This document shows positions 51,999 to 61,482 of a DNA stretch of 64,000 nt, piece by piece. Origin of the DNA: Bacillota bacterium (GTDB taxonomy: Bacteria > Bacillota > Clostridia > Lachnospirales > Lachnospiraceae); assembly GCA_023435895.1 (NCBI GenBank), contig JAEZLH010000010.1:124001-188000 (forward strand). The letters are read 5' to 3'. Both the position numbers and the translations under genes were made by a program. Each line of letters opens with the position of its first letter. Positions within the stretch are counted from its first letter, which is position 1. The notes under the pieces are model-generated. The model did no database searches. It saw nothing but the letters and a program-made list of their open reading frames with translations, and was not told where the DNA came from.

Positions 51999-52328
51999 TT
52001 AAGGTGGCATGATAAACGTCCGTTTTTAATGTGGCAATTGCAATGCCAATGACCCTTTGAAAGGACTTTTGATACCCTATTAACAATTTAGAAAAAAGAG
52101 TTTCACATAGAATTGAATAGATGTTAACAAGAGATTGATAGAACTTTAGGGAAGAAGGAAGTAGAATCAAGCTAAAGATAGAGTATCGGAGGAGGACGAT
52201 AATATAATATTGTCGACCTGAATGATAAGGTTGAAAGCAGCAACTTTCAACCAAAAAATCTGTGTTTGCGTTATCCTCGGCACGGATTTGGAGGCGCAAA
52301 AATTCTTGCGCAGAAAATGGAGGTAACG
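51999..52328. other. Intergenic region before the phospholipase C-like gene
   Basis: 330 bases with no supported gene. Near 52296-52314 GCGCAAAAATTCTTGCGC forms a hairpin next to the ribosome site of the following gene, which could affect its translation. Nothing else is clear. Confidence 0.4.
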
Positions 52329-52916
52329 ATGAATAAGGGTTCTCATATTTCACTAGCACTTTTCCTACTTGAGAGAGAAGAACTAAAAGGATTGAACCAA
52401 CATAGAAGAGCATTGTTAATGGGCAGTATCTTGCCGGATTGCCTTCCGTCCTTCTTAACCACGAGACATACGATTACAGAAACATTTGAACTGGTAAAAG
52501 CTGAAATTCATAAATTATCGGGTGAATATCATAAGCAAAAGGGAATATCAAAGTCTTTTTGTATTCATCTTGGAATGGTCTTGCATTATCTGGCGGATTA
52601 TTTTACGACTCCTCACAATCCAGGATTTAGCGGAACAGTAAGAAATCACATTGATTATGAACGTGCCTTACAGGTATATATTCAGTGCTATTTTGAAAAT
52701 GGTGTCATAGTGGCTGAAGAGCAGGATATGGAAGAAAATGAAACACTCTTTGAATATATAGTAGAACTTCACAATCAATATTTGAATGAAGCAAGAAGTT
52801 TAATAACAGATTGTGAATATATCACTAGAATCTGTTATCAAGCTGCAAAAATACTAATGAAAGGCTTGAAGATTCCTGATATAGCAGAGGAAAGAGAGCA
52901 GGAAGTAGCAGCATGA
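52329..52916 (+). CDS. Zinc-dependent phospholipase C-like protein
   Basis: A 195-residue helical protein related to the zinc-dependent phospholipase C/S1-P1 fold. Histidines and aspartates in GSHISLALFLL, GSILPDCLP, HLGMVLHYLADYFTTPHN and RNHIDYE match the metal-binding pattern. There is no signal peptide, so it is probably not a secreted toxin; many clostridia have such cytoplasmic relatives. ATG 52329 follows GGAGG and fits the conserved start; the track-length extension to 52266 is not supported. Confidence 0.8.
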   Translation: MNKGSHISLALFLLEREELKGLNQHRRALLMGSILPDCLPSFLTTRHTITETFELVKAEIHKLSGEYHKQKGISKSFCIHLGMVLHYLADYFTTPHNPGFSGTVRNHIDYERALQVYIQCYFENGVIVAEEQDMEENETLFEYIVELHNQYLNEARSLITDCEYITRICYQAAKILMKGLKIPDIAEEREQEVAA

Positions 52917-52952
52917 TTTATCATTTTTGGGGAATGACTATCAATAGATTGA

Positions 52953-52989
52953 AAAATCGGAGGTAACGAATTGCGTGCCTCCGATTTTT
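52953..52989 (+). terminator. Terminator after the phospholipase C-like gene
   Basis: AAAATCGGAGG pairs perfectly with CCTCCGATTTT, followed by T-rich sequence. Confidence 0.8.
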
Positions 52990-53059
52990 GTTATGTTCAT
53001 TATGTTTTGTTATGTTCATTATGGTTTGTTAATGTTCATAATGTTCATAATGTTTTGTT
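52989..53059 (+). repeat. Tandem repeat of about 18 bp
   Basis: Three units near TTGTTATGTTCATTATG (52989, 53007, 53027) plus a partial fourth TTCATAATG. Non-coding, between a terminator and the ogt gene. The rest of 53060-53256 shows no clear element. Confidence 0.7.
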
Positions 53060-53256
53060 CTGTGAAACATAGTTTGTTATATCTTGGATATTGCTAGGCT
53101 TGGAAAGTACAGTTGGATATTTTTATTAATTATGTTACAATATAACAACATAGCAATAGATACAGTTTAAGAAGGTTAAGATATCTTCTGTTTATAGTTA
53201 CAATACCAGTTGATAACACCAAACACAACATCAGATCCGAAAGGAGTGAATAGGAT

Positions 53257-53760
53257 ATGGAAAGAGCTTCTATCTATAAGACGAGCATAGGCAGGTTCTT
53301 AATGATTGAGGATGGCGAAGCAATTACAGGTTTGCGTTTGTATACCGAGGATGAGAATGAGATATCCGACGAGCAGCTTTTGGTGGATTACGAAGTATCG
53401 CAATCTCCTCTTATGAAGATAACGGCCAAGCAGCTTGAAGAATATCTGAAAGGAACAAGAAAAAGTTTTGATGTCAAAATCAATCCAAAGGGTACTGAAT
53501 TTCAGAAGAAGGTTTGGGAAGCGTTACGAGCAATTCCCTATGGTGAAACCAGAACCTATAAGCAGATTGCTGAAGCGGTTGGAAACCCGAAGGCTTCCAG
53601 AGCAGTGGGCATGGCAAATAATAAAAATCCAATTATCTGCATTACACCCTGTCACCGAGTAATCGGAGCCAATAATAAATTAGTAGGTTTTGCCTGTGGT
53701 TTAGAGGTAAAGGAGCAGTTGCTTCGTATGGAAAATAAAAATTTCTCAATAAAGCACTAA
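53257..53760 (+). CDS. ogt: Methylated-DNA--protein-cysteine methyltransferase
   Basis: A 167-residue suicide DNA-repair protein that removes O6-alkyl groups from guanine. The acceptor cysteine lies in ITPCHRVIG near residue 131, the DNA-binding helix in IPYGETRTYKQIAEAVGNPKASRAVG, and the C-terminal asparagine-rich region GANNKLVGFACGLEVKEQLL. AAAGGAG precedes ATG 53257. The length and intact motif show a functional enzyme. Confidence 0.92.
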   Translation: MERASIYKTSIGRFLMIEDGEAITGLRLYTEDENEISDEQLLVDYEVSQSPLMKITAKQLEEYLKGTRKSFDVKINPKGTEFQKKVWEALRAIPYGETRTYKQIAEAVGNPKASRAVGMANNKNPIICITPCHRVIGANNKLVGFACGLEVKEQLLRMENKNFSIKH

Positions 53761-53780
53761 TGTTAATAGGGTTATAAAAA

Positions 53781-53912
53781 ATGAATATAATAATTTGGGA
53801 TGAAAACGATTTAGTATCCCGATTGCATCGAGAGGGAATTTGTGTGGTTTCGCTTTTGGAACTGTATAAGTTCAATTTCACAATAGATGAATTCTTTGCC
53901 CTCGACGCATAA
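53781..53912 (+). CDS. Possible small protein of 43 residues
   Basis: An open frame MNIIIWDENDLVSRLHREG... ending at 53912, between ogt and pepF on the same strand. The ribosome site is weak (an AGGG about ten bases upstream). Codon use is not odd, but I know no family. It may be a real small gene or chance. Confidence 0.3.
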   Translation: MNIIIWDENDLVSRLHREGICVVSLLELYKFNFTIDEFFALDA

Positions 53913-53943
53913 ATAAAATTATCATAAGAAGACGGAGGTCACA

Positions 53944-55698
53944 ATGAATAAGGAATGGTCATTGGATATACTTTATAAAGGATTTGATGATTCAAATTAC
54001 GTAAAAGATAAGGAAGCACTTGTTAATCTGGCGAAGGAGTTAGAGGATTTTTGCAGTACTTTATCAGGTCAAAATAAGGATGAAGCTACCTTGGTAAAAG
54101 CAATTGAATACCTTGAGAAATATCAATTGCTTTCAACAAAATTAAATTATTATGTAAATCTGTGCATTTCAGTCAATACATCCGATAGTACAACAGTAAA
54201 TGAAACCAACGGGATTGAGAGACAGGTTAGCATGTCCTCGAAGGCGTTGGCGATGATTCATAAATTTATTGCTGGTTACGATAACCTGGAGAGCTATTAT
54301 GAGAGTTATCCGAAATTAAAAGAATATGATTACTTTATCTCTGAAATCAAGAAAGATGCAAAGCATCTATTAAGTGATGATGTAGAGGACGTAATTGCAA
54401 AGCTGAATATTTCTGCAGGTTCCGCATGGGGAAGTATGCAAAGCTTCCTGACTTCCACCCTTGAGGTGGAATACCGTGGGGAGGTTATTACCTTACCCGA
54501 GGTTCGTAATTTAGCACACAGTGAGGATGCCCAGGTTCGTAAAGATGCCTATGAAGCAGAGTTAAAAGCTTATGAAAAAATAAAGGATGCAATTAGCTAT
54601 TCTTTGAATAATATTAAGACACAGGTAAATACCATCTGTGATTTAAGAGGATATGAATCACCGCTATCCATGACCTTAAGTAATTCCAAAATGAAGAAAG
54701 AGACACTGGATGCCATGTTAGAGGCAATTCGTGAGTCCCTTCCGTCTTTCCATAAATATTTGAAGCATAAGTCAAAAATTATGGGACATCAGGGCAGTTT
54801 ACCTTGGTTTGACATGTTTGCACCGATTGGTGAAACCAATACGAAATTCACCACGGAGGAGGCAAAGGATTATTTAGTGAAGCACTTTAAAGGCTTTTCA
54901 GAGGATCTTGCTACTATGGTAGAGGAAGCATTTGATCATTCCTGGATTGACTTTTATCCAAAGAAGGGTAAGGTTGGTGGTGCTTTCTGCGAAAATCTTC
55001 CTTTCGTAAAAGAGAGCAGAATACTCACGAACTTTACTGGTTCACTGAATGATGTGGTTACACTGGCTCATGAACTTGGTCACGCATATCATGGACTGAA
55101 TATTCAGGAGCATCTGCCGCTAAATGTTGATTATAGCATGCCGGTTGCCGAGACCGCATCCACCTTTAATGAAGGAATCATTATGGAAGCAGCAATCGAA
55201 GCAGCAGAAGGCAGAGAAAAGATTGCATTAATTGAAAGTCAACTTCAGGATGTGACACAGATTATTTGCGACATTTATTCCAGATTCTTATTTGAGAGCA
55301 ATGTATTTGAGAAAAGCAAGGCGGGCTTCTTGTTTGCAGATGAATTGAATGAAATTATGCTGCAAGCACAAAAGGATGCTTACGGTGATGGACTGGATCA
55401 TTCCACACTTCATCCTTATATGTGGGTGGTGAAAGGGCATTATTACTCAGAACATTTGAGCTTTTATAATTTTCCATATGCGTTTGGCGGATTGTTGGCG
55501 AGAGGACTGTATGAAAAATATAAGAAAGAAGGAGAAGCCTTTGTTCCAAAATACAAAGCATTTTTAAAGGCTACCACAATTATGAGTGTAGAGAATGCTG
55601 CTGCACAAGCTGATATCAATTTGGAAGATCCGGAGTTTTGGAGAATGAGTCTTGGGACAGTTGAAGATTTGATTGAGGAGTTTGTTCGATTAGCGTAA
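53944..55698 (+). CDS. pepF: Oligoendopeptidase F
   Basis: A 584-residue M3-family zinc peptidase that cuts peptides of about 7 to 17 residues in the cytoplasm. The zinc site HELGHAYH lies near residue 378 with the third ligand in ETASTFNEGIIMEAA. The N-terminal domain with KLNYYVNLCISVNTSD is typical. Length is normal and no frame break is seen. GGAGG precedes ATG 53944. Confidence 0.92.
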   Translation: MNKEWSLDILYKGFDDSNYVKDKEALVNLAKELEDFCSTLSGQNKDEATLVKAIEYLEKYQLLSTKLNYYVNLCISVNTSDSTTVNETNGIERQVSMSSKALAMIHKFIAGYDNLESYYESYPKLKEYDYFISEIKKDAKHLLSDDVEDVIAKLNISAGSAWGSMQSFLTSTLEVEYRGEVITLPEVRNLAHSEDAQVRKDAYEAELKAYEKIKDAISYSLNNIKTQVNTICDLRGYESPLSMTLSNSKMKKETLDAMLEAIRESLPSFHKYLKHKSKIMGHQGSLPWFDMFAPIGETNTKFTTEEAKDYLVKHFKGFSEDLATMVEEAFDHSWIDFYPKKGKVGGAFCENLPFVKESRILTNFTGSLNDVVTLAHELGHAYHGLNIQEHLPLNVDYSMPVAETASTFNEGIIMEAAIEAAEGREKIALIESQLQDVTQIICDIYSRFLFESNVFEKSKAGFLFADELNEIMLQAQKDAYGDGLDHSTLHPYMWVVKGHYYSEHLSFYNFPYAFGGLLARGLYEKYKKEGEAFVPKYKAFLKATTIMSVENAAAQADINLEDPEFWRMSLGTVEDLIEEFVRLA

Positions 55699-55883
55699 GA
55701 TTATGACATTTATAATACCAAAATTGATTAAAAAACAAAAAAAGTGGAATATGTAATATCACATAAAATTAAGAAATGGTCAGATACTAAACTTGTAGCA
55801 ATGTATCATGATTAAAGTTTTCTGTTAACAATAACTGACTTTGTTTTGCAGTCATAACAGATGCTTTAAGAAAGGAGCAGGTT

Positions 55884-56087
55884 ATGAGTTTAGTAAATGA
55901 ACAGCTTCCGGAAGGTCTTGGCTTTCGTTTGGCAATGGATATGAAGGCAATGTCCAATTTTGTAAATATGCCGGATGCAAATAAAAAACAGATGATTAAT
56001 TATATTGAAAGTTCCACGACTGGAGATGAGGCGAAGAACCGGGTTACTGAAGTGGTTAGTAATCTTCATAATGGGGGAGCGTTCTGA
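55884..56087 (+). CDS. Small conserved protein of unknown function
   Basis: A 67-residue soluble, helical protein (MSLVNEQLPEGLGFRLAMDMKAMSNF then EAKNRVTEVVSNLHNGGAF). The closing segment resembles small Lachnospiraceae proteins of the YdeI/OmpD-associated type, but I cannot name it. It has a strong AAAGGAG site and is followed by a terminator, so it is likely expressed. Confidence 0.6.
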   Translation: MSLVNEQLPEGLGFRLAMDMKAMSNFVNMPDANKKQMINYIESSTTGDEAKNRVTEVVSNLHNGGAF

Positions 56088-56165
56088 AATCCGGAGGATA
56101 GGTACAATTGGAATTGTCTGAAAAGAGCAATGAATCTATATTTATATAATGGAACAGATTGAAAT

Positions 56166-56215
56166 AAAAAGCTGTTGAAGTTTGATTTAAAAATCAAGTT
56201 CAACAGCTTTGCTTT
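56166..56215. terminator. Terminator between converging genes
   Basis: AAAAAGCTGTTGAAG-TTTGATTT pairs with AAATCAAG-TTCAACAGCTTT. A- and T-rich sides allow use by both the 55884 gene and the minus-strand degV. Confidence 0.75.
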
Positions 56216-56275
56216 TATAAAGATATATTATCTAAATCATTGACAATCTAGGTAAGGAGAACCCTAATTCATGTA

Positions 56276-57145
56276 TTATCGTTCACTGCCCATAAAGAAT
56301 AGTGCGATGGTTCCTGGACCTGCATGGGAGCCAATGGTAGGGCTAATCATATTGATAAGACATTGGTCGATATGAAGGCGTTCCTTAATCGTGGATGCGA
56401 CAAATTGTGCATCTTCTAAGCTATCGCCATGGCTGATAAATACAATATCATTTTTAATGGGATAATTCTTGGTTTTTTCCTCCATTAAGTCGACTAAAGT
56501 AGTCAGGGCTTTCTTTCTGCCTCTTACATTATTAAGAGGTAATAATCGACCTTCGTTATTTACATGCAACACCGGTTTAACATTGATTAAAGTTCCAATA
56601 ATTGCGGATGCTTTGGATACACGACCTCCGCGGTGTAAGTGATGTAAATCATCTACGGTAAACAGATGACATAGATTTAATTTGTTGCTTTCCAGCCACT
56701 GGGCTACTTTGTCAATGGATTTTCCGCTCTCTTTTAACTGTACAGCCTTATGAACTAATAAGCCTTCACCCATAGAAGCACAAAGAGAATCAATAACAAT
56801 AATCTTTGCATCCGGATTCTCTTCGCATAACTCAATTGCTGTGGTGGCAGCCACGGAGCAGCTTCCGCTGAGCGGTGAGGAAAATGCGATATGAAGGATA
56901 TCATAGCCTTTTTGAAGCAGATTGGTAAAAACATTTCTAGCGGTATCCGGATTGACGGCCATGGTTGTCGGCATAGCACCATTTCTCATGATTTTATAGA
57001 ATTCCTTTGGATCAAGGGCATTCTCTTCTCCATACACAGTTTCATTAATACTGTAATATAAGGGAAGGAGAGAAATATTATGTTGATCCAGATACTCCTG
57101 AGGTAAATCGCAGGTTGTATCGGTAGTAATAATGAATTGTTTCAT
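56276..57145 (-). CDS. DegV family fatty acid-binding protein, second copy
   Basis: A 289-residue DegV/FakB-like protein: FIITTDTTCDLPQEYL, TTMAVNPD (ligand loop), FSSPLSGSC, HHLHRGGRVSKAS and SHAGPGTIALFF. It probably binds a fatty acid for the FakA kinase. It differs clearly from the 44916 copy. AAAGGATCG lies ten bases before ATG 57145. Confidence 0.88.
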   Translation of the reverse strand: MKQFIITTDTTCDLPQEYLDQHNISLLPLYYSINETVYGEENALDPKEFYKIMRNGAMPTTMAVNPDTARNVFTNLLQKGYDILHIAFSSPLSGSCSVAATTAIELCEENPDAKIIVIDSLCASMGEGLLVHKAVQLKESGKSIDKVAQWLESNKLNLCHLFTVDDLHHLHRGGRVSKASAIIGTLINVKPVLHVNNEGRLLPLNNVRGRKKALTTLVDLMEEKTKNYPIKNDIVFISHGDSLEDAQFVASTIKERLHIDQCLINMISPTIGSHAGPGTIALFFMGSER

Positions 57146-57457
57146 AAGCTATACGATCCTTTCATAGAAAAATAATGAAATGAGTTGCGTGGTTATAATC
57201 GGAATAAGCAAAATCGGAAATATATGTAGTAATCATAACGACATCATACATTATAACATACCATAAATACATGTATCAATATTTTTCCGACAGATAGTAA
57301 AATTTCTGAATGAATGACAGTTTGGTCTTGTCTACCTAAGTGAGAACGTCTCATCCATGAGAATTATTTCTCCCGGGTTTTTATAACGTAAAATTCTATA
57401 CTGTTCCTTGCAGGAGTTTCCTACTCTTAGAATTGCGCAAAAAATACTTTTCTTATG

Positions 57458-57476
57458 CATATACATATGTTATAAT
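57458..57476 (+). promoter_or_regulatory. Extended -10 promoter of the SCIFF gene
   Basis: TGTTATAAT (57468-57476) is an extended -10 box; there is no good -35. A perfect 12-bp palindrome CATATACATATG (57458-57469) overlaps it. The stretch 57146-57457 shows nothing else clear. Confidence 0.6.
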
Positions 57477-57508
57477 ACAAAAAGTTATTGATGTTAAGGA
57501 GGCTAACA

Positions 57509-57649
57509 ATGAAACATATTCAGACTTTAAACACAAAAAACCTTAAAGATACTATGAAAAAAGGTGGATGCGGCGAGTGTCAAACATCCTGCCAGTCAGC
57601 ATGTAAGACATCTTGTACAGTTGGCAATCAGAGCTGCGAGAACAAATAG
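57509..57649 (+). CDS. scfA: SCIFF ranthipeptide precursor
   Basis: A 46-residue peptide with six cysteines within its C-terminal half (C21, C24, C28, C32, C36, C43), the definition of the SCIFF family (six cysteines in forty-five residues). The leader MKHIQTLNTKNLKDTMKKGG ends at the double glycine. The maturase adds thioether bonds to the cysteines. The family is nearly universal in Clostridia and is thought to be made for signalling or surface traits, not killing. AAGGAGG precedes ATG 57509. Confidence 0.95.
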   Translation: MKHIQTLNTKNLKDTMKKGGCGECQTSCQSACKTSCTVGNQSCENK

Positions 57650-57708
57650 ATAATCGGTACATAAAGCACGCAATCTGATTCGGCAATTACATTTGGAACG
57701 ATGATGGA

Positions 57709-57745
57709 GGTGTCTTAAGAGGCTTGCCAACTTGAGACACCTTTA
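57709..57745 (+). terminator. Hairpin 1 between SCIFF and its maturase
   Basis: GGTGTCTTAAG pairs with CTTGAGACACC (one G-U), then a short T-run. It could limit read-through so that more peptide than enzyme is made. Confidence 0.65.
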
Positions 57746-57812
57746 ATTTGCGCTCGTATCGAACCGGAACATTTGGTTTGAGAGATTATTCTAAAGTGAA
57801 AAGAAGGGATTG

Positions 57813-57868
57813 GGGCTGCCTTAAAATATTTTCATCCAGTTTAGCAGGGAAATATTTTAAGACAGTCC
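57813..57868 (+). repeat. Hairpin 2 between SCIFF and its maturase
   Basis: About 20-base stem: GGGCTGCCTTAAAATATTTTC against GAAATATTTTAAGACAGTCC, with few mismatches and a loop of about 15. There is no T-run directly after it. Confidence 0.6.
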
Positions 57869-58049
57869 TATTCGTTGTTAAAAATGATTCGATTGTCAAA
57901 AGTCCTGTTTATATTGTGGGAATAACAATGTGCATAAAGCCAAATACTCATTTTTCTTTATGCAAATTGTTAATGAAATCTTTGAAGGAGCTTTCGACAC
58001 CCGAATCAAACATTCTTATAGTGAATGTTTTTGTAAAGGAGGAAGAAAA

Positions 58050-59480
58050 TTGGTACATCAGTTTAAAAATAATGGTTTTAATATGGTATTAGACGTAAAC
58101 AGTGGAATGGTTCATGTGGTTGATGAATTGGCTTATGATGTAATTGGTATGTATGAAAAAAGTGACAAAGATGAAATCATAAAGGCAATGGTACACAAAT
58201 ACAGCCAGCCGGAATATGTATCCTTTGTAGCGGAAATCGAAGGCTTAACCGATGACAATAAAGAGCAGGTATTGGAGAATCAGATTCAGACTGTCTTTGA
58301 GGATATCGAAGAATTAAAAAATAGTGGATCATTATTTACCAGTGACATTTATGAAGATTACATTAAGGAATTTAAATCCAGATCTACGGTTGTTAAGGCA
58401 CTTTGCCTTCATATTGCCCATGATTGTAACCTGGCCTGCAAATATTGCTTTGCGGAAGAAGGAGAATATAAGGGTCACCGTGAACTAATGAGCTATGAAG
58501 TAGGTAAGAAAGCTCTGGACTTTTTGATTGAGCATTCCGGTAATCGTAAAAACTTGGAGGTAGACTTCTTTGGTGGAGAACCGCTGATGAATTTCCAGGT
58601 GGTGAAGGATTTGGTTCACTATGGTAGGGAATTAGAATCCTTACATAATAAGAAGTTTCGTTTTACACTTACAACCAATGGTGTTCTGCTTGATGATGAT
58701 ATTATGGAGTTTGCCAATAAAGAAATGAGTAATGTGGTTTTAAGCATAGACGGACGTAAAGCGGTGAATGACAATATGCGTCCCAGTCGTAACGGAAAAG
58801 GTAGCTACGATTTGATCGTTCCTAAGTTCCAGAAGTTTGCAGAGAGCAGGAACCAAAACAATTATTATGTAAGAGGAACCTTCACTCATAATAATCTGGA
58901 TTTTGCAGAGGATGTGGCGCATCTTGCGGACCTTGGCTTCAAACAGATTTCCGTAGAGCCTGTGGTAGCACTTCCGGAAGATTCTTATGCAATCACTGAG
59001 GAAGATCTCCCGGTATTATTTGAAGAGTACGATAAACTGGCGAAATATATGGTAGAACGTAAGAAGGAAGGCAAGGATTTCAACTTCTTCCACTTTATGA
59101 TTGATTTATCCGGTGGTCCCTGCGTAGCTAAGCGTCTTTCCGGCTGCGGTTCAGGAACGGAATATCTTGCGGTAACTCCCTGGGGGGACCTTTATCCTTG
59201 TCATCAATTTGTAGGGATTGATGAGTTTTTGATGGGAAATGTATTTGATGGGGTTAAGAATACGGATTTAAGAGAAGAATTTAAGGTATGCAATGTTTAT
59301 TCCAAAGAGAAATGTAAGGATTGCTTTGCCAAATTCTATTGCAGCGGTGGATGTGCCGCAAACTCCTTCAAATTCCATCAAGATATCAATGATGCTTACG
59401 ATATTGGCTGTGAATTACAGAAAAAGCGTGTAGAGTGTTCCCTTATGATTAAGGCAGCAGAGAGCATGATGGAAGAGTAA
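58050..59480 (+). CDS. scfB: SCIFF radical SAM maturase
   Basis: A 476-residue radical SAM/SPASM enzyme that makes thioether crosslinks in the SCIFF peptide. Start is TTG 58050, seven bases after AAAGGAGG, giving MVHQFKNNGFNMVLDVNSGMVHVVD, the known opening; the longer frame from 57930 is rejected. The cluster motif is C126-x3-C130-x2-C133 (CNLACKYCFAEEG). The C-terminal SPASM region has cysteines in GGPCVAKRLSGCGSG, PWGDLYPCHQ and CKDCFAKFYCSGGCA for two auxiliary [4Fe-4S] clusters. It lies 400 bases after the peptide gene with two hairpins between. Confidence 0.94.
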   Translation: MVHQFKNNGFNMVLDVNSGMVHVVDELAYDVIGMYEKSDKDEIIKAMVHKYSQPEYVSFVAEIEGLTDDNKEQVLENQIQTVFEDIEELKNSGSLFTSDIYEDYIKEFKSRSTVVKALCLHIAHDCNLACKYCFAEEGEYKGHRELMSYEVGKKALDFLIEHSGNRKNLEVDFFGGEPLMNFQVVKDLVHYGRELESLHNKKFRFTLTTNGVLLDDDIMEFANKEMSNVVLSIDGRKAVNDNMRPSRNGKGSYDLIVPKFQKFAESRNQNNYYVRGTFTHNNLDFAEDVAHLADLGFKQISVEPVVALPEDSYAITEEDLPVLFEEYDKLAKYMVERKKEGKDFNFFHFMIDLSGGPCVAKRLSGCGSGTEYLAVTPWGDLYPCHQFVGIDEFLMGNVFDGVKNTDLREEFKVCNVYSKEKCKDCFAKFYCSGGCAANSFKFHQDINDAYDIGCELQKKRVECSLMIKAAESMMEE

Positions 59481-59501
59481 TAGCGCTTAGATGGAGGCGT
59501 G

Positions 59502-61253
59502 ATGGAGAACTGGGTAATAAAAAATAAAAAGGCAGACTTTAACCATATCGTTCAGCAATGCGGTGTCAGTGAAGTGATCGCCCGCTGTCTTGTGAATAAA
59601 GGCATGGAGGACCCCGAATCAATCATTCGCTTTCTGAAACCGGACATCAAGAAGTTATATTCCCCTTTTTTGCTAAAAGATATGAAAAAAGCTTGTGAGC
59701 TGCTTTCGAAGAAAATCCTGGAAGGGAAAAGAATCCGCATTATTGGTGACTATGATGTGGACGGAGTAATATCCACCTACATTTTGTATGATACACTGAG
59801 CAGAATCGGAGCTAATGTGGATTATGAAATACCCGACCGAATAAAGGATGGCTACGGAATCAATGTCAATATTGTGAATGCAGCATATGATGAACAGATA
59901 GATACCATAATAACCTGTGATAACGGTATTGCAGCGGTGGAGCAAATTGCGCTTGCTAAGGAACAAGGGATGACGGTAATTGTTACGGATCATCATAGCC
60001 TCATACAAGCGGAAGAAGGGGTTCTATTGCCCCCGGCGGATGCAATCGTCAATCCCAAGCAACCGGATTGTACATATCCCTTTGAAGGGTTATGTGGTGC
60101 AGCCATAGCCTTTAAGCTCTGTGAAGCACTGATGATTCATATGGATCACAGGGATGAAGAATTGATTAGTGAGTTATTATCCTATACGGCAATTGCCACT
60201 ATTTGTGATGTAATGGATCTGATTGATGAGAATCGTATCATTGTAAAATATGGGCTTGAATTATTGAAGAATACCTCCAATCAAGGGCTTCTGGCTTTAA
60301 TGGAAGCCAGTAAAATCGAAAAGGAGCAGCTGAGTACCTTCCATATGGGCTTTGTAATTGGTCCATGTCTCAATGCTTCTGGAAGACTCGATACAGCGAA
60401 GAAGGGGTTAGAGCTTTTGTTATCCTCTTCAAAGGAAGAAGCGGTTCGATTAGCCCAAGAAGTTCGTGGTCTCAACGAGGTTCGAAAGAACATGACCGCT
60501 GAAAATGTGGAAAAGACAATTAGGCAGATAGAAAGCACTAATTTGATGCAGGATAAGGTGCTAGTAGTGTTCCTTGAAGATTGTCATGAAAGTATAGCTG
60601 GCATTATTGCGGGAAGAATTAGGGAAAGATTTAACAGACCGACCCTGGTCTTAACGGAAGCTGAGGGCTGTATCAAAGGCTCTGGTCGCTCTATAGAGCA
60701 GTACAATATGTATGAGGAGCTGTCAAAATGCAGGGAGCTATTCCTGAAAATGGGTGGACACCCTATGGCGGCAGGATTTTCATTATTAAAAGAAAATCTG
60801 GAGATCTTAAGGAACATGTTAAATGAAAATACCGCTTTGACTGATGAAATGCTGATTCCGAAGGTAACTATTGACATCCACCTTCCCCTTGGGTATATCA
60901 ATGAAGGACTGATTAAAGAGTTAAATCTATTAGAGCCATTCGGAAAAGGAAATGAAAAACCTTTATTTGCAGAGAAAAATGTTAAAATTAAGTCTGCATT
61001 TATTATTGGAAAGAATGCAAGCGGTGTTAGGCTTCGAATTGAAAATCAATATAATAAAACGTTGGATGCCATTTATTTTGGTGATGTGGTGCAGTTTTTT
61101 CAGTATATAGCGGATACCTATGGAAGTGAGGAAGCAGAAAAACTGAAAACAGGAAGGGGAATAAACGCTCTCATGTCCTTTACCTACTATCCCAAAATCA
61201 ACGAGTACAACGGCTTTAAGACGATTCAGCTTATGATTCAAAATTATCGTTAA
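59502..61253 (+). CDS. recJ: Single-stranded-DNA-specific exonuclease RecJ
   Basis: A 583-residue DHH/DHHA1 nuclease that digests single-stranded DNA 5' to 3' in recombination and repair. DHH motifs are seen in GDYDVDGV near 82, CDNGIAA and VTDHHSL; the DHHA1 region holds GSGRSI and KMGGHPMAAGFSL. ATG 59502 is chosen over GTG 59499; TGGAGG is close upstream. It follows the SCIFF maturase by about 20 bases, so it may share its transcript, and is followed by apt and relA as in many Firmicutes. Confidence 0.92.
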   Translation: MENWVIKNKKADFNHIVQQCGVSEVIARCLVNKGMEDPESIIRFLKPDIKKLYSPFLLKDMKKACELLSKKILEGKRIRIIGDYDVDGVISTYILYDTLSRIGANVDYEIPDRIKDGYGINVNIVNAAYDEQIDTIITCDNGIAAVEQIALAKEQGMTVIVTDHHSLIQAEEGVLLPPADAIVNPKQPDCTYPFEGLCGAAIAFKLCEALMIHMDHRDEELISELLSYTAIATICDVMDLIDENRIIVKYGLELLKNTSNQGLLALMEASKIEKEQLSTFHMGFVIGPCLNASGRLDTAKKGLELLLSSSKEEAVRLAQEVRGLNEVRKNMTAENVEKTIRQIESTNLMQDKVLVVFLEDCHESIAGIIAGRIRERFNRPTLVLTEAEGCIKGSGRSIEQYNMYEELSKCRELFLKMGGHPMAAGFSLLKENLEILRNMLNENTALTDEMLIPKVTIDIHLPLGYINEGLIKELNLLEPFGKGNEKPLFAEKNVKIKSAFIIGKNASGVRLRIENQYNKTLDAIYFGDVVQFFQYIADTYGSEEAEKLKTGRGINALMSFTYYPKINEYNGFKTIQLMIQNYR

Positions 61254-61272
61254 TGTAAAAAAAGATGTTCTA

Positions 61273-61303
61273 TTGACACTTTTCATCAATTTTTGTTTAT
61301 ATT
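61273..61303 (+). promoter_or_regulatory. Possible promoter of apt-relA
   Basis: TTGACA (61273-61278) with TTATATT after 18 or 19 bases. Spacing is a little long. The 229-base gap also holds TATAAT near 61340, so the true start is open. Confidence 0.4.
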
Positions 61304-61482
61304 AGGATAAATATTCTTTACGGATGATTAATTATAATGCTATAATAAGCATCTATAAGAATAATTATAAAAATTCTGTAAAATTTAACTCTTTTACGGT
61401 GAGAATATATAGATAACACAATTAGTGAGCATCGGCTTACAACAGAAAAAATTATTTATTTCAGAAAGGCATGGATTAGAAA

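Noticed and set aside
57748..58092. A 114-residue protein between SCIFF and maturase
   Set aside because: It lacks a ribosome site, overlaps the hairpins and the maturase start in another frame, and resembles no family.
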